Of a DNA stretch of 64,000 nt, positions 35,791-44,826 are shown one piece after another. Numbering within the stretch: position 1 is the stretch's first letter; the number at the start of each line of letters is the position of its first letter. Made by a program: the position numbers and the translations under genes. The notes beneath the pieces were generated by a model. It was not told where the DNA came from, searched no databases, and saw nothing but the letters and a program-made list of their open reading frames with translations. Origin of the DNA: Alsobacter metallidurans (GTDB taxonomy: Bacteria > Pseudomonadota > Alphaproteobacteria > Rhizobiales > Beijerinckiaceae); contig NZ_BMES01000002.1 of assembly GCF_014636935.1 (NCBI RefSeq), forward strand, positions 1,609,148 through 1,673,147, in the 5' to 3' direction.

Positions 35791-37491
35791 TCACGGTGCA
35801 GGAGTGCGCGGAGCAGGCGCAGACGGCGGGGCCACTGGCGCGGCGGCGGGCTCGACACCCGGCTGCCGTTCATTTGGTTGCGAAGCGATGGTCGGCGCTG
35901 TCGCGCACGGGCCCTGCTCTGGACGGACATCCAGGCCTGCCGAAGCCAGGAATGCCGCGAGCCCGTCCGATCCGAGCGCGTAACGCGCCCGGATGCCGGC
36001 GCGATCGCTCGCGCTGCGGTCGAACGTGTTAACCCCCACGACCCTGCCGCAGCTGTCGACGAGCGGACCTCCGCTATTTCCGGGCGAAATTTCGGCGCTG
36101 TGCACCACCAACGTGACGCCATCCTGCGCGTAACGCTGGAGGTGGTTCACCACGCCTGCCTGCAAGACCGGCGAGAGATCGGCGGCCGCGGCGTCGTCTC
36201 CCCCCTTGAGCCGCTGGAAGCTGGGATCCGTGGTCATGTAGAGGCCCGGAAAACCAGCTGAAACCACCGGCTCCATGGGTCTTGCGGGAGATGCGAGCGC
36301 GAAAGCCTCAGCTCTGGATTGCGGCGCGACGCGCAGCAAGGCGAAGTCCCTGAGCGGGTCGGCATCCCCCGCCGCCGCCAGGGCGGCATGGATGACCCCC
36401 ACCTGCTTGCCGGCGATCAGGATGTCTCCGCCACCGCCGGCCACATGCCTGTTCGTGACGATGAGTTCGGGGCTGACGAAGAAGCCCGACCCAAGCTTAT
36501 CTCCCGCAATCACAAGAACCACGCCCCGTTCGAGGCGCGCGACAAGACTGGTCGGATCAGCGGTAACCGTCGGGGCGCTCGCAGCCGCGCCGGTCGCCCG
36601 GTCGCCAGCGCCCTGCCCCGGCGCGCGTGATCGAACGCTCGCGGGGTCGATCGGCATCAGCAGCGGCGCCTGGCTCTTCAGGCCGATGCAGTTCAGACCC
36701 ATGGCCGCCCCGAGACGGTCGATCCGGGCGCGCAGGCCCGCCATGAGCCCGTCGCGCACGGCAGGGTCATCGCCGAGGACGGTGGCGCCCTGAAAGGCGA
36801 GCACGCCCGGCGCGAACGACAGGAGAAGCGCCGCGGCCGCGAGACTGCAGGCGATAGCCGGAGCTCCGAGCGATGACTGCCTCAAGCTTTTGGTCTGGCC
36901 CGCCGTCGCGCCGGAGACCGGACGCGTCGCGGCCTGCGTTGCGCCGTAGCGGGCCGCCCAATTCTCATCATTTGTCGCCGGGCGGACGCCATCGAAGTCG
37001 CCCAAGATCGATTGATTGTGGGTCGCAGCCGCTGCAGCGTCCTGCACGCCCAACGGCAGCAGCCCCCAGTCAAGCAGTAGCGGCTTGCCTCCCAAAGACG
37101 CCAGCGACTCGGACGACGCAACATTGAGGCAGGCGGCCAGCAAAGGCCCAATTTCTGCGTCGTGGAGCAACGGCCGGATCGTTGCGAGAACCGCCGCAAC
37201 TTGCGACTTGAGAAGCGTTTGCCTCTCTCGATCAAGCTGCGACCAGCGCTCCAGAGCCGCTTCTGACGGTGCGTACCAATCGATGCGGGCGATTGTTTCT
37301 CCGTTGCTTCGGTGAAGAACTGGTTCAGCGAACAGCAGCGCCGCCGCACCTCCACAGCGCTCTCTCAACACCCCTTGGATGTCGGAAAAGCGCTCTATCG
37401 CGGGAACGCCGTGGGCCGATACTAGGCGGACTTTTCCGAGATCAAGACTTGATACAAATCGGCGCACGACAAACAATCTCGGCTGGAACAC
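35791..37491 (-). CDS. Membrane-anchored trypsin-like serine protease
   Basis: 566-residue protein. A cytoplasmic-type N-terminal domain (residues 1-150; contains LLFAEP, RIDWYA, LLLDWG) precedes a hydrophobic membrane segment (~208-233). A periplasmic S1C/trypsin-2 protease domain follows, with His349 (VTNRHVAGG), Asp382 (RDFALLRV) and Ser473 (SPGNSGGPLVD). There is no PDZ domain. The C-terminus is a Pro/Ala tail. The start is GTG at 37491 without a strong ribosome-binding site, so an internal start is possible. First gene of the eight-gene leftward operon, whose promoter must lie just upstream. The fused sensor-like N-domain suggests signal-dependent proteolysis across the membrane. Confidence 0.82.
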   Translation of the reverse strand: MFQPRLFVVRRFVSSLDLGKVRLVSAHGVPAIERFSDIQGVLRERCGGAAALLFAEPVLHRSNGETIARIDWYAPSEAALERWSQLDRERQTLLKSQVAAVLATIRPLLHDAEIGPLLAACLNVASSESLASLGGKPLLLDWGLLPLGVQDAAAAATHNQSILGDFDGVRPATNDENWAARYGATQAATRPVSGATAGQTKSLRQSSLGAPAIACSLAAAALLLSFAPGVLAFQGATVLGDDPAVRDGLMAGLRARIDRLGAAMGLNCIGLKSQAPLLMPIDPASVRSRAPGQGAGDRATGAAASAPTVTADPTSLVARLERGVVLVIAGDKLGSGFFVSPELIVTNRHVAGGGGDILIAGKQVGVIHAALAAAGDADPLRDFALLRVAPQSRAEAFALASPARPMEPVVSAGFPGLYMTTDPSFQRLKGGDDAAAADLSPVLQAGVVNHLQRYAQDGVTLVVHSAEISPGNSGGPLVDSCGRVVGVNTFDRSASDRAGIRARYALGSDGLAAFLASAGLDVRPEQGPCATAPTIASQPNERQPGVEPAAAPVAPPSAPAPRTPAP

Positions 37492-38505
37492 CCGCAGTTG
37501 ACCGCAAAAACTAGCGGCCGATTATTAAAAAATCGCCGCTTGTTTATGAAAATCCACATTCTCCGACCGGTCCGCTTGCCGTTTTGACAGTACCGAACGT
37601 TGTTACCCATGAACACGTTCTGATCGGCTGCTCTGCGACCGTCCGGAGGTCGGGGCCAGCACGTCTTGACAGGCCGCAACACGAGTCCGCTCGGGGCCTG
37701 CGAGCGCTTTCCACGGAGCACCTTCGCGCCTGCACAACACGGCGGTCGAAAGCACAATGGGCCATCGCCTCCGCTCGAAATCGCGCGCGTCCTCCTCAGC
37801 TCTCAACGAGTTTCACTTGGTCGCTACCAACCGCGGTCGAGACTGGGTCGTCGCGTAGCCGGTCGCCCCTAGAGGGGCGAAGCCGTCGAGACCTCGCAGG
37901 ATCGATTTGACCAAGCCATTAACAAAGGCCGAAGCGGCTCTCGCGCCAGGAACCCGCCTCAGGTTGCTGCACGCCCGGCTGCGTGGTGCTCGCAGCATCC
38001 AGCGATGGAATGTCGGGGTGCGGCCTAAAGTGCGCTGAACTATGCCGCACAACTTCGCTGGCGAGATTATCTCGGACCTATCCTGGCTGTATGACCAGCG
38101 AGCGTCCTCGGCCGTAGCCTGCACCCGGCAGCTTAGGAAGCTGTTCCGATCTGCTGGGTTCGGATTGTTCGGTCATTTCCATCCCCGCTCGGCTCGCGTT
38201 TCGTCGGGCTGCCTCGGCCGCGCCGCCTAGGGGCGCCGCGGAGGGACCCGAGCCTCTAAGCCAACCCGAGCTACTCTGTTGCATTGCCGATCCAAATGCG
38301 ACGAGTAAGCATGCCTGCGCCTGACCCGCCGCGAGCTCGTTCCAAAGCCGCGAGCTTCTGTCGTTCTGTGAACCGTGACTAGGTAGGCACCGAATTGTTC
38401 CCGCGGGCAAGACAGGCCTTTGTAAAGTCCTACGCCGGCAGTCCAGTTTCCAGCGAGGGTGCCCGCCGGCCAGATTGGGGCATATGCTGCCGACCGGATC
38501 CGACT
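37492..38505. other. About 1 kb without a recognisable gene
   Basis: Between the srf operon start and the broken phage-like gene. Open frames on both strands here are short, Arg/Ser-rich and lack any family feature or credible ribosome-binding site, so I call none. The A+T-rich stretch at about 37500-37570, immediately upstream of the leftward operon, is the likeliest promoter location. Degraded insertion material is possible. Confidence 0.4.
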
Positions 38506-39272
38506 TCAGCCAAGGGTCGCGCTGACCGGGAAGAGGCGACGAGCTCGACCTCCCACGACCTGTCCATCCCTAGCCTCAATGAGCGCGTCGAGAGCCCCGC
38601 CAGATTTCGAATAGGCCGCGATCGACGGCGAGCTCGGCCGAGTCGGGATCCCAACGAATTTGCGGTAGGTCTGGGGATAAGCCTGCAGCGGCTCGCGTAG
38701 TATCCGTCCTGCTCGACCAAGTTAGGCTCGCCGCCCTCGACGTTGACGAGCACGCGCCGAAACCAGGCCGTGCCGCCCTGCGAGTTGCAAACCGCGACGC
38801 GCTGCTGGATCTCTAGCAGTTGCCAATCGTCGGGCGCGCCGAGGATCGCGGCGCGCTGCACGAGGCGGGCCGGCGACGTCTTGAGCCTGCGGCGGCCGTC
38901 CCGCTCGGCGACGGTTAGCTACGCCACGGCGCGCGCCAGCACGGCCGCCCGATCGTCGCCGAGCTCGACGTCGCCGAGCGGATCCCAATCGGCCGGCAGG
39001 TCGAGCGCGAGCAGGCCTAGCGCCTTGACGGTCTCGGCGATCGCGATCGCGTCGGGATGCGGCGCCGTAACGGCGAAGGGATCGGCGAACACGCCCCATT
39101 GATTGAGGCCGTCCTCGTCGACGAGCTCGAGCAGCTCGCCGAACTTGTCGATCCGGCCCCATACGGCCGGCAGGCCGAGCGTCTTGATCCGGCCGCCCGG
39201 TCGCGTCGTTTTCGGGAGCTCGTCGCGGAATGCCCAGGCGAGAGCTTTTTCGATTTCGAGGCGGCGAGGCAT
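38506..39272 (-). pseudogene. Broken phage/island gene, in-frame stop plus frameshift
   Basis: Minus-strand reading begins MPRRLEIEKALAWAFRDELP and runs 117 codons to a TAG at 38921-38919. The same frame then continues coherently (LTVAERDGRRRLKTSPARLV, WQLLEIQQRVAVCNSQGGTA, WFRRVLVNVEGGEPNLVEQD) until about 38695, where a one-base shift restores sense as EPLQAYPQTYRKFVGIP and leads to a stop at 38506. The ancestor was thus about 255 residues. No family recognised. Its place beside the primase remnant and integrase fits an accessory gene of the integrating element. The first 117 codons alone might still be translated. Confidence 0.55.
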
Positions 39273-39290
39273 GGGGCGCGGTCCTGATTG

Positions 39291-39665
39291 CGCGAGGGTT
39301 CGCGAGGGTTGCGCGAGGGTTTCGGCTAAACCCTCGCGCCAAGATTTCAGTTATCTTCTAAATACTTATTATCACTTTTCAGAGAAGCGCGAGGGTTGCG
39401 AGGGTTTTCTCAGGCCAACTTTATGGAGGTCGGCCTGCCCGGCTCTAAAAGAGCACGCGCTTATGTATGTGTGCGAGGCAAACCCTCGCAACCCTCGCGC
39501 AATCGCCGTTAAGCCGCTGATTTTTCGAGCGTTTTTGGTGCGCGAGGGTTTCTCAAAAACCCTCGCGAACCCTCGCGAACCCTCGCGCATTTCGCGGCGC
39601 GAATCAGGTCGCAAGCCCAATCTAGGCCGTGGCGAGCCGGCGCGTCGACGAAAAGCGCGAGGGTT
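39291..39665. repeat. Field of 13 CGCGAGGGTT / AACCCTCGCG repeats with two hairpins
   Basis: Ten-base unit CGCGAGGGTT in forward orientation at 39291, 39301, 39312, 39388, 39397 (9/10), 39541 and 39656. Inverted copies start at 39329, 39481 (9/10), 39490, 39558, 39568 and 39578. Three of the inverted copies are in exact ten-base register. Pairs of opposite copies make a perfect 12-bp stem with 5-base loop (39311-39339) and an 11-bp stem with 5-base loop (39541-39567). The layout resembles iterons or a primase/replication-protein binding field next to a decayed primase gene. Confidence 0.75.
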
Positions 39666-39672
39666 TTCAGCC

Positions 39673-39980
39673 TCATTCATCGCCTGCATCCCCTCGGGAG
39701 GCTGCGGAGGGATCGTGCGGGTCGCGATCCGGCCGGTCGGGCACGCGCATCAGCCGGATATCGAGATACGCGCGGACCTCGGCAGAATTTGAGCCGGCCC
39801 GCATCGTGCCCCGCTTTAACCCCTTGAGCGGAAAGGCGCGGCCGAATGCAGTTTCTTCCATGGCCGCTCGTTGTTGGCGAGGCACCAGGACAAGAACGCT
39901 TGATACACGGTGCGCGCCTGCTCTTTCTGGCCGGGCGCGTGCTTGAGACATGCCGCAATGAAATCGCCGAGCGGTTCCAT
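39673..39980 (-). pseudogene. Frameshifted C-terminus of a D5/P4-type primase-helicase
   Basis: On the minus strand from ATG 39980 the reading MEPLGDFIAACLKHAPGQ then EQARTVYQAFLSWCLANNER continues, after a one-base shift near 39855, as ETAFGRAFPLKGLKRG and AEVRAYLDIRLMRVPD. The pattern (vYxaFlxWCxxNxExP...FGRxxxxKG) is that of the C-terminal winged domain of phage/plasmid D5/P4 primase-helicases. The upstream ATPase part is absent, so this is a remnant of the element's replication gene. Confidence 0.6.
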
Positions 39981-40197
39981 TGCGTCTCGCAGCTCGGCCG
40001 TTCTCTAGGCTCGCGATCTACTTTCGCGAGGGCCTGAGAGTGCTCGACTGTTCGGCTCAAAACGGTTCTAAGACGTCAATTGCCGGCGATCGGCACTCGA
40101 ACCGCGTCCTGCGTTGCGAAGCCGTTGTTGGCAGGTTCCCTTTCACCCGGCTTGCGAATAGAAACAAAGCTAGAAACTGCGAGAGCACGATCGAGAG

Positions 40198-41355
40198 ATG
40201 CCGCGCGCCAAACAACCCGCCCGCTTGTGGCTTAGGCCGGCCAGCAAGGACCGCGCCGCCGTTTGGATCATCCGAGACAACGGCAGGATGCACTCGACCG
40301 GGTGCAGCGAAGCTGCGCGTGCAGAAGCTGAGAAGAAGCTTGCAGGATACATCGGCGGCAAACATAACCCTGTTGCCGATCAACCTGCTCCCGCCTCTGA
40401 AACGGCTGTCCTAGACGTCCTTTCGGTCTATCTCGACGACGTCGCGCCGCGACAAGCGCGCCCTGCCAAAGTAGCCGAGCGGATTGAGCGGCTTATTGAT
40501 TGGTGGGACGGAAAGACGCTCGCCAATGTCTCACCGGCAAGCTGCCGGGAGTATGCAAAACGGGCGATTGTAACGACGACACCCACGGGCAAAGTCGTTA
40601 TCCGTAAAGGCGTCGGCGGTGCCCGACGGGACCTCGAGGACCTCCGCGCCGCGATCAATCATCATGCCCGGCGTGGCCTGCATTCGGGTTTCGTCAGCGT
40701 TGAGTTGCCGGCTAAGGGCAAGGCACGGCAGCGTTGGCTTACGCGCGCCGAAGCAGCCCGCCTGATTTGGGCCTGCTGGCGTCATCGCGAGACGCAAACG
40801 CTTCATCGCGGTCGTCAAAAAGGCAAGCTGCAGCAGACCCAAAAGAGGCCGCTGCGCCACTTGGCGCGATTTCTGCTGATCGCTCTCTATACCGGCTCAC
40901 GGCCGGGCGCGATTCTCTCGGCGTCAATAGTGGCTGAACCTGGCCGCTCGTATATCGACCTAGATTCCGGCCTGTTTTATCGGCTCGCTGAGGGAGCGCG
41001 CGAGACCAACAAGCGCCAGCCGCCGGTTCCGATGCCGCTGCGCCTGCTCGCCCACATTCGCCGCTGGGAAAAAACAGGCGCGATCGCGCGATATCCCGTC
41101 GAGTTTAATGGTCTTCCGGTGAAGTCGGTTAAGGTCGGGTTCGCTCGCGCCGTCAAGCTTGCAGCCTTGCCCGGCAATATCACACCGCATACGTTACGGC
41201 ACACTGCTGCAACGTGGCTCATGCACCAGCGGGTGCCGACTTCGATTTCTGCTGCTTATCTCGGCATGAGCGAGCAAATCTTCAAATCGAATTACGAGCA
41301 TCACCACCCAGACTATATGCTTGAGGCACGCGATGCGATTGTCCGCCGGCGCTAG
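40198..41355 (+). CDS. Tyrosine recombinase / integrase of the island
   Basis: 385-residue phage-type integrase that would recombine the adjacent tRNA-derived site. The catalytic domain shows Arg in TGSRPGAIL (~232), HTLRHTAATWLMHQ (~331-344) with His and Arg, and the nucleophile Tyr in NYEHHHP (~366). A core-binding domain precedes it (SVYLDDVAPRQARPAKVAER onward), and the N-terminal ~60 residues may be an arm-binding segment. It appears intact. It lies 358 bases from the tRNA fragment and reads toward it. No excisionase gene is evident. Confidence 0.9.
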   Translation: MPRAKQPARLWLRPASKDRAAVWIIRDNGRMHSTGCSEAARAEAEKKLAGYIGGKHNPVADQPAPASETAVLDVLSVYLDDVAPRQARPAKVAERIERLIDWWDGKTLANVSPASCREYAKRAIVTTTPTGKVVIRKGVGGARRDLEDLRAAINHHARRGLHSGFVSVELPAKGKARQRWLTRAEAARLIWACWRHRETQTLHRGRQKGKLQQTQKRPLRHLARFLLIALYTGSRPGAILSASIVAEPGRSYIDLDSGLFYRLAEGARETNKRQPPVPMPLRLLAHIRRWEKTGAIARYPVEFNGLPVKSVKVGFARAVKLAALPGNITPHTLRHTAATWLMHQRVPTSISAAYLGMSEQIFKSNYEHHHPDYMLEARDAIVRRR

Positions 41356-41713
41356 CGGATCTCGACCGATGCCGATCCGCGGCGAGGCGCGCGGCTTCGG
41401 TCGCCCTGAAGCATTTAGGGCTGGTGCCGACGCCATTCGTGAGAAGCGCAATGCACATCGCGACTTAGCCTCCCTAGCCGTGCAGCCGGAGCTACCTCCA
41501 CTTTCAGCCAAGCCACGACTAACGCAATGCAGTTGGCAGTAGTGCCTCGGCTGCACGCTGCTGCGTTGAGGCGCTTCCTGGCCAGAGTGTCGAAAACGCC
41601 ATTTCGGTTTACGGCACTGATACGGCACCGATTGATCGTGAACAAACGGCGCCAAACGGCAACAAACGAAAATAAAAACCATGGCATTTCATTAACTTAG
41701 CGAAACAGAGGCT
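41356..41713. other. Integrase-to-att spacer with short phased repeats
   Basis: No gene seen. TACGGCAC occurs at 41610 and 41621. CAAACGGC occurs at 41643 and 41653 with a variant CAAACGAA at 41663, exactly ten bases apart. These same-face repeats beside the attachment core are what arm-type integrase sites look like, but binding is inferred. Confidence 0.5.
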
Positions 41714-41760
41714 CGCTCATAACGGTCTGGTTGCAGGTTCGAGTCCTGCCGGGCCCACCA
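41714..41760 (+). other. attR-like 3' fragment of a CAU-anticodon tRNA gene
   Basis: The 47 bases match the anticodon loop (CTCATAA), the 3' anticodon strand, a full T-arm (GCAGGTTCGAGTCCTGC) and an acceptor 3' strand ending GGGCCCACCA. The sequence before 41714 cannot supply the 5' half (no matching GGGCCC acceptor, no D-arm). It is therefore a tRNA-Met or lysidine-type tRNA-Ile 3' end left by site-specific integration. It marks the right boundary of the island and predicts the intact tRNA at the left end, outside this window. Confidence 0.8.
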
Positions 41761-41771
41761 CCCCTCCCGTT

Positions 41772-42854
41772 CTAGCTCCCCTGCCGCGCTTCGCCGGACG
41801 CCGCGAAGAACTTCACGGCCCGTTGATCGCAACGCAGCCAGAGGTTTTCGCCCGGCAGCGCTTCCGGCCCGCCGCGTTGCTCGATCGTGATCAGGTCTCC
41901 GGTCGCCAGCCGGCAATGAACGTAGCGGGTGCTGCCGAGATACTCCGCGAACTCGACCTGCGCCGGCAGCGCATTGTCCTGCGCTTGCCCGGCCGACCAG
42001 TGCTCGGGCCGAACTCCGAGCTTGATCTTTTCCGCGGCGGCGGCAGGGATCGGCGCCTCGAGCGTGATCTCGGTTCCGCCGATCGCAACGCGATTTCCGT
42101 CCAGGCAGGTTCCGTCGACGATGTTCATCCGCGGCGAGCCGATGAACCCGGCCACAAACAGGTTCGCGGGGTTCTCGTAGACCGCTCGGGGCGAGCCAAC
42201 CTGCTCGATGCGGCCGTCGCGCAGCACGACGATCCGATCGGCGAGCGTCATGGCTTCGGTCTGGTCGTGGGTCACGTAGATCATCGTGTTGCCGAGCTCG
42301 CGGTGCAGCCGCGCGATCTCGGCGCGCATGCTGACCCGCAACTCGGCGTCCAGGTTGCTCAGCGGCTCGTCGAACAGGAACACCAGCGGCTTGCGCACGA
42401 TCGCCCGGCCGATGGCGACCCGCTGCCGCTGCCCACCCGAGAGCTGGCCCGGGCGGCGGTCCAGCAGCGGACCAATCTTCAGAACTTCGGCCGCCGCATC
42501 CACCTGACGCCTGATCTCGGCCGCGGGCACTTTCGCGATCTCCAGGCCGAAAGCCAGGTTTTCACGAACGCTCATGTGCGGGTACAGCGCGTAGGATTGG
42601 AACACCATCGCGATGCCGCGCTTGGCGGGGTCGAGGTCGGTCACGTCGCGCCCGGCGATCAGGATGTCGCCGTCGGTGACGTCCTCGAGCCCGGCGATCA
42701 TGCGCAGCAACGTGGACTTGCCGCAGCCCGACGGGCCAACGAAGACGACGAACTCGCCGCCCTTCACCAGGAGGTCGAGCTTGTGGATGACGTCCACGGG
42801 GCCAAAGGACTTGCGGACGCCGCGCAACTCGATTGTGGCTGTTTCGGCGGTCAT
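41772..42854 (-). CDS. Sugar ABC transporter ATPase (MalK/UgpC family)
   Basis: 360-residue ATPase energising carbohydrate uptake. Walker A GPSGCGKST, Q-loop VFQSYALYPHMSVREN, signature LSGGQRQRVAIGRA, Walker B FLFDEPLSNLDAELR and the switch His in THDQTEAM are all present. A C-terminal TOBE-type regulatory domain follows (IKLGVRPEHW). The start at ATG 42854 overlaps the GH127 stop as ATGA. Upstream in-frame sequence is not homologous. Last gene of the leftward LacI-controlled operon. The island boundary lies only 12 bases beyond its stop. Confidence 0.92.
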   Translation of the reverse strand: MTAETATIELRGVRKSFGPVDVIHKLDLLVKGGEFVVFVGPSGCGKSTLLRMIAGLEDVTDGDILIAGRDVTDLDPAKRGIAMVFQSYALYPHMSVRENLAFGLEIAKVPAAEIRRQVDAAAEVLKIGPLLDRRPGQLSGGQRQRVAIGRAIVRKPLVFLFDEPLSNLDAELRVSMRAEIARLHRELGNTMIYVTHDQTEAMTLADRIVVLRDGRIEQVGSPRAVYENPANLFVAGFIGSPRMNIVDGTCLDGNRVAIGGTEITLEAPIPAAAAEKIKLGVRPEHWSAGQAQDNALPAQVEFAEYLGSTRYVHCRLATGDLITIEQRGGPEALPGENLWLRCDQRAVKFFAASGEARQGS

Positions 42855-44791
42855 TGGGCGGCCCTTATCCAGACCAGCATTTCGCCCGCGTCGCGATTGT
42901 CCCAGAGATGGTACGGCACCAGGCGCGCGGTGGTGTTTTCCGCTGCGGGCGGCTGCGTGCTGTAGAGCCGGCCGTCCCCGGCGCTCCAACGTTCCCGGCG
43001 CGCCGGCAGCTCGATGACCAGGGCGCCGCCCAGCTCAGGCAACGGTTCGGTGCGCGCCGCCGAGAGGTCATCCGACAGCACGAGCCCGTTCAGATTGCCG
43101 GCGTTGTCCGTCTCCTCCACGCAGTAGATCAGCGGGCCGCGTGCGATGGCCACGCGTCCAAGGTCCGCCCGCACGGCCGGATGCGCGTGGAGCGCTCGCA
43201 CCCGCATGGGCAGATCGAGCTCCAGGACGTCCCCATCGCGCCACTCGCGCCTGAGCTGGATATAGCCGCCCGACATGTCGCCCGTGCTCGTGTGCTCGCC
43301 GTTGAGAGTCAGGGTCGGCGCTTCGCACCACCCGGGCGCGCGCAGCGCCAGCGCGAAGGTCGCGGGCGCGTCGAGCCCAATGCGCAGCGTCACCCGTCCA
43401 TCCGCCGGATAGGCCGTGGATTGCGTCAGCGTCACTTCGCCGGACGAGAGCTTCAGCCTTGCGGTGCTGTCGCCGTAAAGATGCACCGCGACGCCGTCCG
43501 CCGAGACGCCGTACATGTAGCTCCCGATCGACGCCACCGTGCGGGCGATGTTCGGCGGGCAGCACGGGCATCGGTGCCAGGTCCAGCGATGGTGCCCTCC
43601 CCGGCTCTCCAGCGGATTGTCGTAGAAGAAGCGCGATCCGTCGATCGACAGGCCCGAGAGCGCCCCGTTGTAGAGCGCCTGCTCCATGATGTCGGCGTAA
43701 CGGCGGTCAGGCCCGCGCCCGAGCATGCGGCTTGCCCACATCATCAGGCCCACGGCCGCGCAGGTCTCCGCGTAAGCGCTCTCGTTGGGGAGATCGTAGT
43801 AGTCGGTGAAGCCTTCGTTGCTGGCCGCGGGCCCGATCCCGCCCGTCACGTACATCTGCTTGGTGGTCAGGTCTTCCCAAAGCCCCTTGAGCGCGTCCGT
43901 GAGCGTATCGTCCCCGAACTCGGTCGCGACGTCGGCCATGCCGGAATAAAGGTACATGGCCCGCACCGCGTGGCCGATGACCTTGGTCTGCTCGCGCACC
44001 GGCAGATGCGACTGGTTGTACTGGTAGGTCTTGTGCCGGAATTGAGCCGGATCCGCACCACGCGCCGCCGCCTCGATGTCGAAAAAATGCGGCTGCTGGC
44101 CGCGCGCGTCGATGAAATACCGCGCGAGGTCGATGTAGCGCTGCTCGCCGGTGGCGCGGCCGAGGCGGATCAGCGCGAGCTCGATCTCCTCATGCCCGCA
44201 ATAGCCGTGCTTCTGCCCGGCGCGAAGGCCGAATTCCTTGTCGATGAGGTCGGCGTAGCGACACATGACGTCGAGCAGGGTGCGCTTGCCGGTGGCGTGG
44301 AAATACGCGACCGCGCCTTCCATCAGGTGCCCGGCGCAGTAGAGTTCATGGCAATCGCGCAGGTTGGTCCATCGCAGGCCGGGCTGCATGCGGATGAACC
44401 ACGAATTCACGTAGCCGTCCGGCTGCTGCAGCTTCGCGAACATTTCGATGATCGCGTCGATCTTGGCTTCGAGGTCGGCGTTGGGCTTGCGATACAGCGC
44501 GTAGGCGGCCGTCTCGATCACCTTGGCGACATCGGAATCCCAGAACATCTGCACGTTCACGGTGTCGGGCGAGCCGTCCGCGCGGGTGTGCCAGGGCATC
44601 TTCACCGGCGGAACCGGGCGCTCGGGATCGATCTGGTCGAACATGCCGGCGGCGACGCAGCGCTCGTAAAGGATCATCGCGGTCTTGTCCGCGACCGCGT
44701 CGATGCGATCGCCCCAGAAGCCGCGCACCTCGACGTCCGGAACGGCGGGAGGCCGGAATCCGCCAGCCCTCAACAGGTGTTGGGAAGTCAT
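42851..44791 (-). CDS. GH127 beta-L-arabinofuranosidase (DUF1680)
   Basis: 646-residue glycoside hydrolase of family GH127, releasing beta-linked L-arabinofuranose or related sugars. The (alpha/alpha)6 barrel motifs are seen (WTNLRDCHELYCAGHLMEGA, KYGYCGHEEIELAL-like segment near residue 195). The Zn/catalytic cysteine region is WHRCPCCPPNIARTVASIG, and ESAYAETCAAVGLMMW carries the conserved Glu and Cys. There is no signal peptide, so cytoplasmic hydrolysis of an imported oligosaccharide is expected. It sits between permease and ATPase genes of the same operon, tying its substrate to the transporter. Confidence 0.9.
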   Translation of the reverse strand: MTSQHLLRAGGFRPPAVPDVEVRGFWGDRIDAVADKTAMILYERCVAAGMFDQIDPERPVPPVKMPWHTRADGSPDTVNVQMFWDSDVAKVIETAAYALYRKPNADLEAKIDAIIEMFAKLQQPDGYVNSWFIRMQPGLRWTNLRDCHELYCAGHLMEGAVAYFHATGKRTLLDVMCRYADLIDKEFGLRAGQKHGYCGHEEIELALIRLGRATGEQRYIDLARYFIDARGQQPHFFDIEAAARGADPAQFRHKTYQYNQSHLPVREQTKVIGHAVRAMYLYSGMADVATEFGDDTLTDALKGLWEDLTTKQMYVTGGIGPAASNEGFTDYYDLPNESAYAETCAAVGLMMWASRMLGRGPDRRYADIMEQALYNGALSGLSIDGSRFFYDNPLESRGGHHRWTWHRCPCCPPNIARTVASIGSYMYGVSADGVAVHLYGDSTARLKLSSGEVTLTQSTAYPADGRVTLRIGLDAPATFALALRAPGWCEAPTLTLNGEHTSTGDMSGGYIQLRREWRDGDVLELDLPMRVRALHAHPAVRADLGRVAIARGPLIYCVEETDNAGNLNGLVLSDDLSAARTEPLPELGGALVIELPARRERWSAGDGRLYSTQPPAAENTTARLVPYHLWDNRDAGEMLVWIRAAQ

Positions 44792-44826
44792 GTCGTCACC
44801 ACTTGTTACTGGATCTCAGAGACGGG

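Noticed and set aside
37584-38410. Several short open frames in the 1-kb gap
   Set aside because: Composition typical of GC-rich noncoding frames and no support from start signals or motifs.
39291-39665. Possible CRISPR array
   Set aside because: Unit is only ten bases, occurs in both orientations and at irregular distances, and there are no cas genes.
41684-41760. Complete tRNA gene
   Set aside because: The 5' acceptor strand and D-arm are absent upstream of 41714. Only the 3' part is present.
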